Assembly (NCBI RefSeq): GCF_025399795.1 | Contig: NZ_JAODTZ010000001.1 | Location: forward strand, 1 to 64,000 | DNA from: Streptomyces rhizosphaerihabitans | GTDB taxonomy: Bacteria; Actinomycetota; Actinomycetes; Streptomycetales; Streptomycetaceae | Length of the DNA: 64,000 nt | Direction of reading: 5' to 3' | In this document: piece by piece, positions 52,364 to 60,381 of the stretch | How positions within the stretch are numbered: position 1 is the first letter of the stretch | Layout: each line of letters begins with the position of its first letter | The notes under the pieces: model-generated | The model's database searches: none | Told to the model about the DNA's origin: nothing | The model's input: only the letters and a program-made list of their open reading frames with translations | Made by a program: the position numbers and the translations under genes

Positions 52364-53518
52364 TCACCTCCCCTTGGGAAGGCCGAGGATCCGCTCGGCC
52401 ACGATGTTCCGCTGGATCTGCGAGGTGCCGGCCGCGATGGTGTACGACAGTGACGACAGCCGGTCCAGGGTCCACTGCCGCCCCTGGTCCAGGGCCTCGG
52501 GACCGAGCACCTCGGCGGCGGCGTCGAACAGTTCCTGACGGGCGTGCGAGTAGCTCAGTTTGAAGACCGAACCGCCGACGCCGGGCACTCCACCGGTTCC
52601 CTGTGCCTCGCTGACGTTCCACTGGGTGAGCCGCCACAGGGCGCGGAACTCGGCGTTCAGCCGGCCGAGGCGGCGGCGCAGTGCGGCGTCGTCCCAGCGG
52701 CCGTTCTTCCGGGCCTCGCGCGCGACCTCGGCCAAGACGCGTCGGCAGGCGACCACTTCGCCCACGAAGGCGGTGCCGCGCTCGTAGGACAGCGTCACCA
52801 TGGTCACGCGCCAGCCGTCGTTCTCGGCGCCGACCCGGTTGGCGACCGGGACGCGCACCTCGTCGAGGAAGACCTCCGCGAACTCGGTGGAGCCCGCGAG
52901 CGTGCGCAGCGGCCGGACGGTGATCCCGGGCGCGTCCATGGGCATCGCGAGCCAGGTGATGCCCCGGTGCTTGCGGGCGCCGGGGTCCGTCCGCACCAGC
53001 AGTTCGCACCAGTCGGCGACCTCGGCGTGGGAGGTCCAGATCTTGGACCCGCTCACCACGTAGTCGTCGCCGTCCCGCCACGCGCGCGTGCGCAGCGCCG
53101 CGAGGTCCGAGCCGGCGCCCGGCTCGCTGAAGCCCTGGCACCAGACCTCCTCGCCGCGCAGCACGGGCGGCAGCCAGCGCGCCCGCTGTCCGGCGCTTCC
53201 TTCGGAGGCGATGGTCGGCCCGGCGTGCAGCAGCCCGACGAAGTTGGCCCCTACATAGGGGGCGCCCGCCTTCTCCGTCTCCTCCAGGTAGATGAGGTGC
53301 TGCGTCGGGGTGGCGCCCCGGCCGCCGGCGTCGACGGGCCAGTGCAGGCCCGCGTACCCGGCGTCGTACAGCATCCGCTGCCAGCCGAGGTCGTACGCCC
53401 GTCGCGCGGGCCAGTCGTCCGGGGACGGTTTCGGCGGCAGCGCCGGAAGAACCCCGGCGAGCCACGTTCGCAGACGCGCGCGGAAGTCCTCCTCCTCGGG
53501 CGTGTACGCGAGATCCAC
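52364..53518 (-). CDS. Acyl-CoA dehydrogenase, large subunit
   Basis: The 384-aa ACAD has DLAYTPEEEDFRARLRTWL, WPVDAGGRGATPTQHLIYLEE, VWCQGFSEPGAGSDLAALRTRAW, VVSGSKIWTSHAEVADWCELLVRTD and AAGTSQIQRNIVAERILGLPKGR. It lacks any repeat insertion where the paralogue at 46136 has one. Its GTG start overlaps the amidohydrolase stop by one base (TAGTG). It is second in the amidohydrolase-ACAD-ACAD operon. Confidence 0.9.
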   Translation of the reverse strand: MDLAYTPEEEDFRARLRTWLAGVLPALPPKPSPDDWPARRAYDLGWQRMLYDAGYAGLHWPVDAGGRGATPTQHLIYLEETEKAGAPYVGANFVGLLHAGPTIASEGSAGQRARWLPPVLRGEEVWCQGFSEPGAGSDLAALRTRAWRDGDDYVVSGSKIWTSHAEVADWCELLVRTDPGARKHRGITWLAMPMDAPGITVRPLRTLAGSTEFAEVFLDEVRVPVANRVGAENDGWRVTMVTLSYERGTAFVGEVVACRRVLAEVAREARKNGRWDDAALRRRLGRLNAEFRALWRLTQWNVSEAQGTGGVPGVGGSVFKLSYSHARQELFDAAAEVLGPEALDQGRQWTLDRLSSLSYTIAAGTSQIQRNIVAERILGLPKGR

Positions 53519-54705
53519 TACAGGTCCAGTTCCAGCATGCGGATGGCGTTGCCGCGCATCAGCTTGTGGATCGTCTCGTCGTCCAGGCCCTTCACATGGT
53601 CGAGGGCGACCTCCTTGGTGTGCGGGAAGGTCGAGTCGACGTGCGGGTAGTCGGTCTCGAAGGTGGCGTTGTCGCGGCCCACGACGTCGAGGGACGCCAC
53701 GCCGTGCTTGTCGCGGAAGAAGCAGCAGAAGATCTGCCGGTAGTAGTACGTCGACGGGGGCTCCGGGATCAGGTCCCTGACCCCGCCCCAGGCGCGGTGC
53801 TCCGACCAGACGTCGTCGGCGCGCTCCAGGGCGTACGGGATCCAGCCCATCTGGCCCTCGGAGTAGGCGAGTTTGAGACGCGGGAACTTCACCAGGACGC
53901 CGCTGAACAAGAAGTCCATCATGGAGGCCATCGCGTTGTTGAAGGACAGCGAGGCCTGGACGGCGGGGGGCGCGTCGGGGGACGCGGCGGGCATCTGGGA
54001 CGACGAGCCGATGTGCATGTTCACGACCGTGCCGGTCTCCTGGCAGACGGCGAAGAACGGGTCCCAGTGGCCCGAGTGGATGGAGGGCAGCCCCAGATAG
54101 GTGGGGATCTCGGAGAAGGTGACGGCCTTCACGCCCCGGGCGGCGTTGCGGCGGATCTCGGCGACCGCGAGGTCGATGTCCCACAGGGGGATCAGGCACA
54201 GCGGGATCAGCCGGCCGCCGCTGTCGCCGCACCACTCCTCGACCATCCAGTCGTTGTACGCCCGGACACAGGCCAGGGCGACTTCCTTGTCGTGCGCCTC
54301 GGCGAAGGTCTGTCCGCAGAAGCGCGGGAAGGTGGGGAAGCAGAGGCTGGCCTCGACATGGTTGAGGTCCATGTCCTTGAGGCGCTCGACCGGGTCCCAG
54401 CAGCCGCGCCGCATCTCCGCGCGGGTGATGCCCTCCAGCGTCATCTCGTCACGGTCGAAGCCGACGGCCGCGATGTTGCGCTTGTACGGGAACTTGAGGT
54501 CCTCGTAGATCCACCAGTCGGTCGGCGGACCGTCCGGGTCCATGGTGATCTGATACTTGCCCGCGACGTAGGCGAGTTCACCGATCCCGGCGGTGAGCGG
54601 CCGCGGACCGCGCTCCCGGTACTTTCGCGGCAGCCAGGTCTCGAAGAGGTGCGCGGGCTCGATCACATGGTCGTCGACGCTGATGATGCGGGGCAGTTCG
54701 GTCAT
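53518..54705 (-). CDS. Amidohydrolase-2 family metal-dependent hydrolase/decarboxylase
   Basis: The 395-aa protein is a clear paralogue of 11470: ISVDDHVIEPAHLFETWLP, FPTFPRFCGQTFAEA, RAYNDWMVEEW, NMHIGSSSQMP and FETDYPHVDSTFP are shared nearly word for word. It belongs to the ACMSD-like family (decarboxylase or C-C hydrolase). GGAGGGG precedes the ATG at 54705. It is first of the operon with the two ACADs and has operator site 15 upstream. Confidence 0.87.
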   Translation of the reverse strand: MTELPRIISVDDHVIEPAHLFETWLPRKYRERGPRPLTAGIGELAYVAGKYQITMDPDGPPTDWWIYEDLKFPYKRNIAAVGFDRDEMTLEGITRAEMRRGCWDPVERLKDMDLNHVEASLCFPTFPRFCGQTFAEAHDKEVALACVRAYNDWMVEEWCGDSGGRLIPLCLIPLWDIDLAVAEIRRNAARGVKAVTFSEIPTYLGLPSIHSGHWDPFFAVCQETGTVVNMHIGSSSQMPAASPDAPPAVQASLSFNNAMASMMDFLFSGVLVKFPRLKLAYSEGQMGWIPYALERADDVWSEHRAWGGVRDLIPEPPSTYYYRQIFCCFFRDKHGVASLDVVGRDNATFETDYPHVDSTFPHTKEVALDHVKGLDDETIHKLMRGNAIRMLELDL

Positions 54706-54757
54706 GGTCCCCTCCGCCTGCGTACGGGTCCGTCCGCGGGTGTCCCCCACGATGTAT

Positions 54758-54772
54758 CTGATGGGTCGTCAG
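54758..54772. promoter_or_regulatory. CTGAY-N5-GTCAG operator (site 15)
   Basis: TATCTGAT / GGGTC / GTCAGATA, a palindrome with only one mismatched pair, 53 bp before the amidohydrolase ATG. On the minus strand AGATACA next to its distal arm may be the -10. Confidence 0.72.
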
Positions 54773-54846
54773 ATATTTGTTCAGGAGCAGGCTAGCCCCG
54801 CGCCTATGGACCGACAAGGCGGCGAGCTCTACGCTCTGCGCACGAT

Positions 54847-54861
54847 CTGACTGCCCGTCAG
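54847..54861. promoter_or_regulatory. CTGAC-N5-GTCAG operator (site 16)
   Basis: CTGAC / TGCCC / GTCAG, perfect, 40 bp before the acyl-CoA ligase start at 54901. Sites 15 and 16 serve the divergent genes. Confidence 0.72.
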
Positions 54862-54900
54862 CTATGGGCGTCGAAGCGAACGATCACCGGGGGGGCCGAA

Positions 54901-56433
54901 GTGAACGACACCGCACACGCCCTGAGTTCCGCGCGCACGCTGTGGGAACTGGTCGCCCGCCGTGCCGACCTCACCCCCGACCGGCCCGTCCTGCTCCAGG
55001 ACGACCGCTCCCTGAGCTTCGGCGAGCTGCGCGAGCGCGCCGAGCGGGTGGCGGCGGGCCTGTACGACAAGGGCGTACGCCCCGGCACGGTGGTCGCCTG
55101 GCAGCTGCCCACCCGGATCGAGACCGCCCTCCTGTCCTTCGCGCTGGCCCGCATCGGCGCCGTGCAGTCACCGGTCATCCCCTTCTACCGCGACCGTGAA
55201 GTCGGCTTCGCGCTGCGGGAGTCCAAGGCGGAGTACTTCGCCGTGCCGGGCCAGTGGCGCGGCTTCGACCACACCGCGATGGCGCACCGGCTCGGCGCGA
55301 AGAACGTCTTCGAGGCGTACGACACGCTGCCGGACGGTGATCCGGCCGTGCTGCCCGCCCCGCCCGCCGACGGCACCTCCGTCCGCTGGATCTACTGGAC
55401 CTCGGGCACCACCTCCGACCCCAAGGGCGTACTGCACACCGACCGTTCACTGATCGCGGGCGGTTCCTGCCTCGCCCACGCGCTGCGGTTGTCCGCCGGT
55501 GACGTGGGCTCGATGGCCTTCCCGTACGCGCACATCGCCGGGCCCGACTACACGGTGATGCTGCTGCTCTACGGCTTCCCGGCCGTGATGTTCGAGCACT
55601 TCGCGCTGCCCGTCGCGCTGGAGGACTACCGCAGGCACGGCGTGACGGTGGCGGGCGGGTCGACCGCGTTCTACTCGATGTTCCTCGCCGAACAGCGCAG
55701 ACAGCCCGGGGAGCCGGTCATTCCCACGCTGCGGCTGCTCGCGGGCGGCGGAGCCCCGAAGCCGCCCGAGGTCTATCACTCCGTCGTCCGGGAGATGGGC
55801 GTGCAGCTCACCCACGGGTACGGAATGACCGAGGTCCCGATGATCACGATGGGCGCGCCGGACGACACGGCCGAGAACCTCGCGACCACGGAGGGCAGGC
55901 CCCCCGAGGGCATGGAGATACGGATCGTGGACACGTCGGGAGCCTGCCTGCCCTGCGGCACCGACGGGGATGTACGGCTGAGGGGGGAGGCCGTGTGCCA
56001 GGGGTATCTGGACCCGGCGCAGACGGCGGAGGCGTTCGACGGGGACGGGTTCCTGATCACCGGGGACGTCGGGCATCTGACCGAAACCGGGCACCTCGTT
56101 CTCACCGGCCGGGTGAAGGACATCATCATCCGCAAGGGCGAGAACATCTCCGCCAAGGAGATCGAGGACCTGCTGCACCGGCACCCGGCGGTCGGCGACG
56201 CCGCCGTGATCGGACTGCCCGACGCCGAGCGCGGGGAACGCGTCTGCGCGGTGGTCGAACAGCCTCCGGGAGCGGCCGGGTTGACGCTGGCCGCCGTGAC
56301 GTCGTATCTGCGCGGGGAAGGGCTGTCCGTGCACAAGCTGCCGGAGCAACTGGAGGTCGTGGACGCCCTTCCGCGCAACGAGGCACTGCGGAAGGTACTC
56401 AAGTACCGGCTCAGAGAACGCTTTTCGGGGTGA
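54901..56433 (+). CDS. AMP-forming acyl-CoA ligase
   Basis: The 510-aa adenylating enzyme has IYWTSGTTSDPKGVLHTDRS, FPYAHIAGPDYTVMLLLYGFP, HGYGMTEVPMI, DGFLITGDVGHL, GRVKDIIIRKGENISAKEIEDLL and a C-terminal Lys in PRNEALRKVLKYRLRE. It resembles the cyclohexanecarboxylate/long-chain CoA-ligase group and is distinct from the FadD3-like ligase at 17170. The start is a GTG. Site 16 lies upstream; it is divergent from the amidohydrolase-ACAD operon. Confidence 0.88.
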   Translation: MNDTAHALSSARTLWELVARRADLTPDRPVLLQDDRSLSFGELRERAERVAAGLYDKGVRPGTVVAWQLPTRIETALLSFALARIGAVQSPVIPFYRDREVGFALRESKAEYFAVPGQWRGFDHTAMAHRLGAKNVFEAYDTLPDGDPAVLPAPPADGTSVRWIYWTSGTTSDPKGVLHTDRSLIAGGSCLAHALRLSAGDVGSMAFPYAHIAGPDYTVMLLLYGFPAVMFEHFALPVALEDYRRHGVTVAGGSTAFYSMFLAEQRRQPGEPVIPTLRLLAGGGAPKPPEVYHSVVREMGVQLTHGYGMTEVPMITMGAPDDTAENLATTEGRPPEGMEIRIVDTSGACLPCGTDGDVRLRGEAVCQGYLDPAQTAEAFDGDGFLITGDVGHLTETGHLVLTGRVKDIIIRKGENISAKEIEDLLHRHPAVGDAAVIGLPDAERGERVCAVVEQPPGAAGLTLAAVTSYLRGEGLSVHKLPEQLEVVDALPRNEALRKVLKYRLRERFSG

Positions 56434-56563
56434 GACCCCGGCCGGCCGAGGTGGTCCCCACGGGGCGGCCGGGTGAGCGGTCGGCCCTGGCGGACCGGCC
56501 GGACCGGTCCCCAGGGAGGCCGGCCGTGGTGAACGGCCGGCCCTGACCGACCGGCCGGTTCTC

Positions 56564-57076
56564 CTACTCCGGAACCGTGAAGTAGCGCGCGAACGCGCTC
56601 ACGACCTCCGTCTCGCCGATCCGTCCGTCGGCGTCCGCGTCCAGGGCGGCTGCCGCGGTGGCGGCGAGGCCGTCGCCCACTCCGAGGGCCCTGAGGACGC
56701 GCGCGGTCTCCTCGACCGTGGCCGCGCCGTCCCCGTCGGTGTCCGCCACCGCGAGGGCCGCGTGCAGGAAGGGACGGGCGATCTCGGCGAACCGGTCGGG
56801 GTTGTCGCGCAGCCGCTTCACGGCGCCGCTCACGAACTCCTCGCGGGTGATCCGCTGGTCGCCGTCCCGGTCCGCTATCCCGGCCATGCCCTGCCAGAAC
56901 GCCTCGGCTCCGATGTACAGGGCCTGGCCCTTGTCCGACCGGGCCGTCGTACCGAACTCGGCGAGAAGCGCCTTGGTCGCGGCGTTGAAGTCCTCCCGGT
57001 CGATGTAGCCGTTGCCGTCCTGGTCGAAGCCGGCGAACCGGGCGGCGATCCTGCGCTCGTACTCGGTACTGACCAT
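56564..57076 (-). CDS. EF-hand calcium-binding protein, calerythrin-like
   Basis: The 170-aa protein has four EF-hand loops at about residues 18-29 (DQDGNGYIDRED), 69-80 (DRDGDQRITREE), 102-113 (DTDGDGAATVEE) and 136-147 (DADADGRIGETE), matching calerythrin and the Streptomyces Cab proteins. All loops keep the acidic 1, 3, 5 and 12 positions. It is probably a cytoplasmic calcium buffer or sensor. It has no regulon operator. Confidence 0.93.
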   Translation of the reverse strand: MVSTEYERRIAARFAGFDQDGNGYIDREDFNAATKALLAEFGTTARSDKGQALYIGAEAFWQGMAGIADRDGDQRITREEFVSGAVKRLRDNPDRFAEIARPFLHAALAVADTDGDGAATVEETARVLRALGVGDGLAATAAAALDADADGRIGETEVVSAFARYFTVPE

Positions 57077-57391
57077 GGTGTGTTCGGACCGCCTCACTTC
57101 TCAGCCGGCCGGGGCCGGACTGCACTTCATCTGGCACGGAGCGTACGACGCCCGGACCGCCCGGGGAGCCGGAAAACGACGGTTGTACCAAGACCGCAAA
57201 AATTCTGGAACAACAGCGTGGCGGTGCGTCGCGCAGTGAGCAGGGGGCGTCACTCCGGGCGAGGGCCAGAGCTGGGCCTAGGGCTCGGGCTGGAGCCGGG
57301 GCTCGGGCAGGGGCTCGGGCAGGGTTTCGGGGCGGGGCACGGTTTCGGGGCGGGTGCGGGCTACCGGACGGACGGGCCGGCGGCCGGCCGG
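57077..57391. repeat. Intergenic with GGGGCTCGGGCA-type repeats
   Basis: About 57268-57362 is built from GGCTCGGGCTGGAGCC / GGGGCTCGGGCAG / GTTTCGGGGCGGG units. The 315-bp gap shows no gene. Lower-GC DNA at 57170-57230 may hold the EF-hand gene promoter. Confidence 0.6.
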
Positions 57392-57850
57392 TCAGGCCGA
57401 CAGCGGGCGGGACTCCTCGTCGACGGCCGCGTCGACGTCGGGGTACACGTCGAAGAGACGGCGCACTCCGAGGGCCCCGAGGACGCGGTTGACGTGGGAG
57501 CCGTCGGCCGCGCCCTGAGCGGGCAGGATCAGCCGCAGACGCCCCCGGCAGGAGCGCGTGAGACGGCGGGCGGCGATCAGCACGCCGACACCGCTGGAAT
57601 CGCAGAACACGACCTCGGAAAGGTCCAGGACGATGCTGTGCCGGCCCGCGGCCACCACGTCGTGCACGCTCTGTCGCAGCGCAGGCGACGTCACGAGGTC
57701 GAGCTCGCCCGACACCCGCAGAACGGCCCACTCGCCCTCCTGGCGGCCGACGGCGCCCGAACCACCCGTGCTCCCTCTCCCTGTGCCTCCCGCGCCGCCG
57801 TCGCCGTCGGTCACGTCGGTCACGTGGATCACCTTGAGCGTCACCGCCAC
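57392..57850 (-). CDS. STAS-domain anti-sigma-factor antagonist
   Basis: The 152-aa protein has a STAS domain: WAVLRVSGELDLVTSPALRQSVHDVVAAG and VLDLSEVVFCDSSGVGVLIAARRL, with the phosphorylatable Ser in DSSG as in SpoIIAA/RsbV. It would bind an RsbW-like kinase; one exists at 50454 but pairing is unproved. A Gly/Thr-rich segment near residue 15-35 is low complexity. GTG 57850 or 57844 are possible starts. Confidence 0.87.
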   Translation of the reverse strand: MAVTLKVIHVTDVTDGDGGAGGTGRGSTGGSGAVGRQEGEWAVLRVSGELDLVTSPALRQSVHDVVAAGRHSIVLDLSEVVFCDSSGVGVLIAARRLTRSCRGRLRLILPAQGAADGSHVNRVLGALGVRRLFDVYPDVDAAVDEESRPLSA

Positions 57851-58250
57851 GCCTCTCGCTCGCCTCGCCCAGCAGAAACGGAAGCACTCCGTACGCTTCC
57901 TTCCAGCGCGGCTGCCCCGCCGTAGTTCCATGAAACACGGATCCCGCCAGGAAGAAACGCCTGTCTACGGTCGAAAATGCTTCACGAGGGTTCTCTTTCG
58001 GTCGCATACGACCAGTTGCGGTCACGTCCGGGAGTGGAAGTGGCGCGCTTCTACCATCCATCGCCTGCCCAGGGGCGCACATTGACGCAAAGGGGCGTGC
58101 GTCGTCCGACGTGCCGACTACATTCAAGACAGCAGTTGCGCACACGCTGGACAGCAGCACCGCATGACTGGACAGCGGCAGGGGACACGGCCGGGACACC
58201 TGCCGGACACACGGACGGGCGCCGGGCACGACCAGGGGTGAGGGGGCCGT
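57851..58250. other. Intergenic 400 bp upstream of STAS and ECF sigma genes
   Basis: The divergent gap has promoters for both genes but no clear consensus. GGTCG-CATA-CGACC at 58000-58013 is a perfect 5-4-5 palindrome. No ORF is convincing. Confidence 0.4.
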
Positions 58251-58832
58251 ATGGCGACACAGGACGCACCGCCCCGCTGGGACCGCAAGATGCAGCAGCG
58301 GCTCTCGCGCGGGGAGGCGGCCGCGCTCGGTGAGCTCTACGACCGGTTCGCCTCGCTCGTGCACGGTCTCGCCCATCGTGTGCTCGGAGACGAGCGGGCC
58401 GCCGACGGGATCACCCGCGAGGTCTTCACCCACGTCTGGGAGAACCCCGACGCGTACGACCCCAAGCAGGGCCCCCTGCGCTCCTGGGTCGCCACACTGA
58501 CCCACCGCCTGGCCGTGCAGCGCCTGCGCGCCACCGAGACCGCCGCGCTCGCCCGGGGCGGCGACGGCACCGCCGAGGAGCTGGAGCGCAAGGTGCGCAG
58601 CGCGTCCGTCGCCGCCCGCGCGGACTACATCGTCACGTCCATGCCGACCCCGCTGCGGGCCGCCCTGGAGCTCGCGTACTTCCAGCGCCGTGACTACCGA
58701 CAGGCCGCCGCCGACCTCGGCGTCACCGAGGACGAGGCCCGCCGCCGGCTCCGCCTCGGCCTCCAGCTCCTGTCCACCGCCCACGACACCGGTCCCACCG
58801 GCGCACCGCCGGAATACGGGGGTGCCCGGTGA
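58251..58832 (+). CDS. ECF-type RNA polymerase sigma factor
   Basis: The 193-aa protein has sigma-2 (ALGELYDRFASLVHGLAHRVLGDERAADGITREVFTHVWE, PLRSWVATLTHRLAVQRLR) and sigma-4 (MPTPLRAALELAYFQRRDYRQAAADLGVTEDEARRRLRLGL). It is a typical group 4 sigma without sigma-3. Its stop overlaps the start of the anti-sigma gene by 4 bp, so they are coupled. Confidence 0.92.
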   Translation: MATQDAPPRWDRKMQQRLSRGEAAALGELYDRFASLVHGLAHRVLGDERAADGITREVFTHVWENPDAYDPKQGPLRSWVATLTHRLAVQRLRATETAALARGGDGTAEELERKVRSASVAARADYIVTSMPTPLRAALELAYFQRRDYRQAAADLGVTEDEARRRLRLGLQLLSTAHDTGPTGAPPEYGGAR

Positions 58833-60265
58833 GCGAGGGAACGGACCGTTCCGAGTCGTTCGACGACCAGGACGGGCGCGAGGGCGTGCACGGAGACATG
58901 GACGAGGGCGTGGACGGGAACGGGGCCGGGCACGACGGCCTGCGCGAGGACGAGGACGGGCACAGCGGGATGCATGGGGACGGACATGAGGACGTGGGCA
59001 GCGGCGGTGACGCCGAGCCGCGGCCGGACGGGTCCCCTCGCATACCGCCGCCGCGCGCCTCCGTGGAGGACACCGGACTGCCGCTGCCCGAACCGGCCGC
59101 CGCACCCGGCCCGGCGCCGCTCGTCCTCGAACACCGGGTCCTGAAGTCGCTGCTCGGCGCATGGGCGCTGGCCGCCTGCTCGGCCGACGAGACGACAGCC
59201 GTCGAGGAACACCTCGGGCACTGCGGCTCGTGTGCGGAGGAGGCGCTGCGGCTGCGCGAGGCGGTCGGACTGCTGCACCCGGCGGAGAGCCTCGACCTGA
59301 ACCCGACGCTGCGGACCCGCGTCCTGACGAGCTGCCTGGGCCGGCGCCCGCCGCGCATCCCGGTACCCGAGTGGGCCGCTCCGTACGACGCGGAGACCGC
59401 CCGCCTCGACGCCCTGCTCCAGGACATCGGCGGCTCCGAATGGCACGCGCCCGTGCGGCTGCGCTGGTTCGAGGGCGACGGGCCCGTGAGCCGCCGTACG
59501 ACGGTCGCCGGGGTCATCGCCCATCTGCTGACCGTCGACGGACTGGTCGCCGTCGCGCTGGGTCTTGACGACCCGCTCGGCAAGGCCGACGCGGAGCGGC
59601 CGACACCGCAGGATCGCACCGAGGCGTACTGGCGTGCCTCGCGCGTCCCGCCCACCCGGTCCGTTCGCGGGCCCTGGCGGGAGCAGAGCCACAGCATCGT
59701 CCGGACGGTGTCGTTCGTGGAGGGAGGTACCTCCCACGCGGGCGAGACCGGGGGCGGGAAGGGCTCCGGGCGGCTCACCGTGGCGTACGGCGGTTTCGAA
59801 CTGCCGCTCAGCGACTCGATGCTGGACCGGGCCTTCGAGTGCTGGGTGCACGCGGGGGACATCGCCGACGCCGTGGACTACCCGTACGAACCGCCCGCTC
59901 CCCGGCACCTCCACCGGATGATCGACCTGGCCGCGCGGATGCTGCCCGTCTCCCTCGCCGAGCGGCGCCGGGCCGGGCTGTCGGCCCCGCCTGTCCGGCA
60001 TCTTGTCGCGGCGGGCGCTCCGGGGCGGAGCCTGCGCCTGGAGATCGAGGGCTCCGGAGGCGGCGAGTGGCTCATCCCGCTCGACTCGCCCGGCGCGGTC
60101 GGCTCCGCCGAGCGCGAGGTGGCCCATGTCGCGCTGGACGGCGTGGAGTTCTGCCGCCTGGCCGCGGGCCATGTGTCCCCGGAGGAGGCGGCCGCCGGAC
60201 AGGACGGCGACCGCGAGGCCATCAGGGACGTGCTGTTCGCGGCGGCGTCACTGAGCCGGATGTAA
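58829..60265 (+). CDS. ZAS zinc anti-sigma domain fused to a MDMPI (mycothiol-dependent isomerase-like) domain
   Basis: The 478-aa protein has a ~90-residue acidic Asp/Gly/His tail, then a zinc anti-sigma motif at residues 128-135 (H-x3-C-x2-C in EEHLGHCGSCAEEAL). The rest (from ~160) matches the mycothiol maleylpyruvate isomerase N-terminal/DinB fold: HAPVRLRWFEGDGPVSRRTTVAGVIAHLLTVDGLVAVALGLDDPL and ECWVHAGDIADAV. The anti-sigma part probably binds the sigma factor just upstream, and the MDMPI part may sense mycothiol or a ligand. The long acidic tail is repeat-derived. Confidence 0.85.
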   Translation: MSEGTDRSESFDDQDGREGVHGDMDEGVDGNGAGHDGLREDEDGHSGMHGDGHEDVGSGGDAEPRPDGSPRIPPPRASVEDTGLPLPEPAAAPGPAPLVLEHRVLKSLLGAWALAACSADETTAVEEHLGHCGSCAEEALRLREAVGLLHPAESLDLNPTLRTRVLTSCLGRRPPRIPVPEWAAPYDAETARLDALLQDIGGSEWHAPVRLRWFEGDGPVSRRTTVAGVIAHLLTVDGLVAVALGLDDPLGKADAERPTPQDRTEAYWRASRVPPTRSVRGPWREQSHSIVRTVSFVEGGTSHAGETGGGKGSGRLTVAYGGFELPLSDSMLDRAFECWVHAGDIADAVDYPYEPPAPRHLHRMIDLAARMLPVSLAERRRAGLSAPPVRHLVAAGAPGRSLRLEIEGSGGGEWLIPLDSPGAVGSAEREVAHVALDGVEFCRLAAGHVSPEEAAAGQDGDREAIRDVLFAAASLSRM

Positions 60266-60336
60266 CCCGGCCGCGGCGGCGAAGCCACGACCGCCCCACA
60301 CTTCTGTGCCCGTACGCCCCTACGCCCGTGCGCCGT

Positions 60337-60381
60337 AGGCGGTCAGGCGGTCAGGCGGTCAGGCGGTCAGGCGGTCAGGCG
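60337..60381. repeat. 8-bp tandem repeat overlapping the purU stop codon
   Basis: Five exact copies of AGGCGGTC plus a partial sixth cover the end of purU; the TGA stop (60375-60377) is formed by the repeat. Confidence 0.9.

Noticed and set aside
55776..59162. 1128-aa minus-strand frame
   Set aside because: It is the antisense of the CoA ligase, out of frame with the EF-hand gene and across STAS and sigma genes; Arg/Pro-rich shadow.
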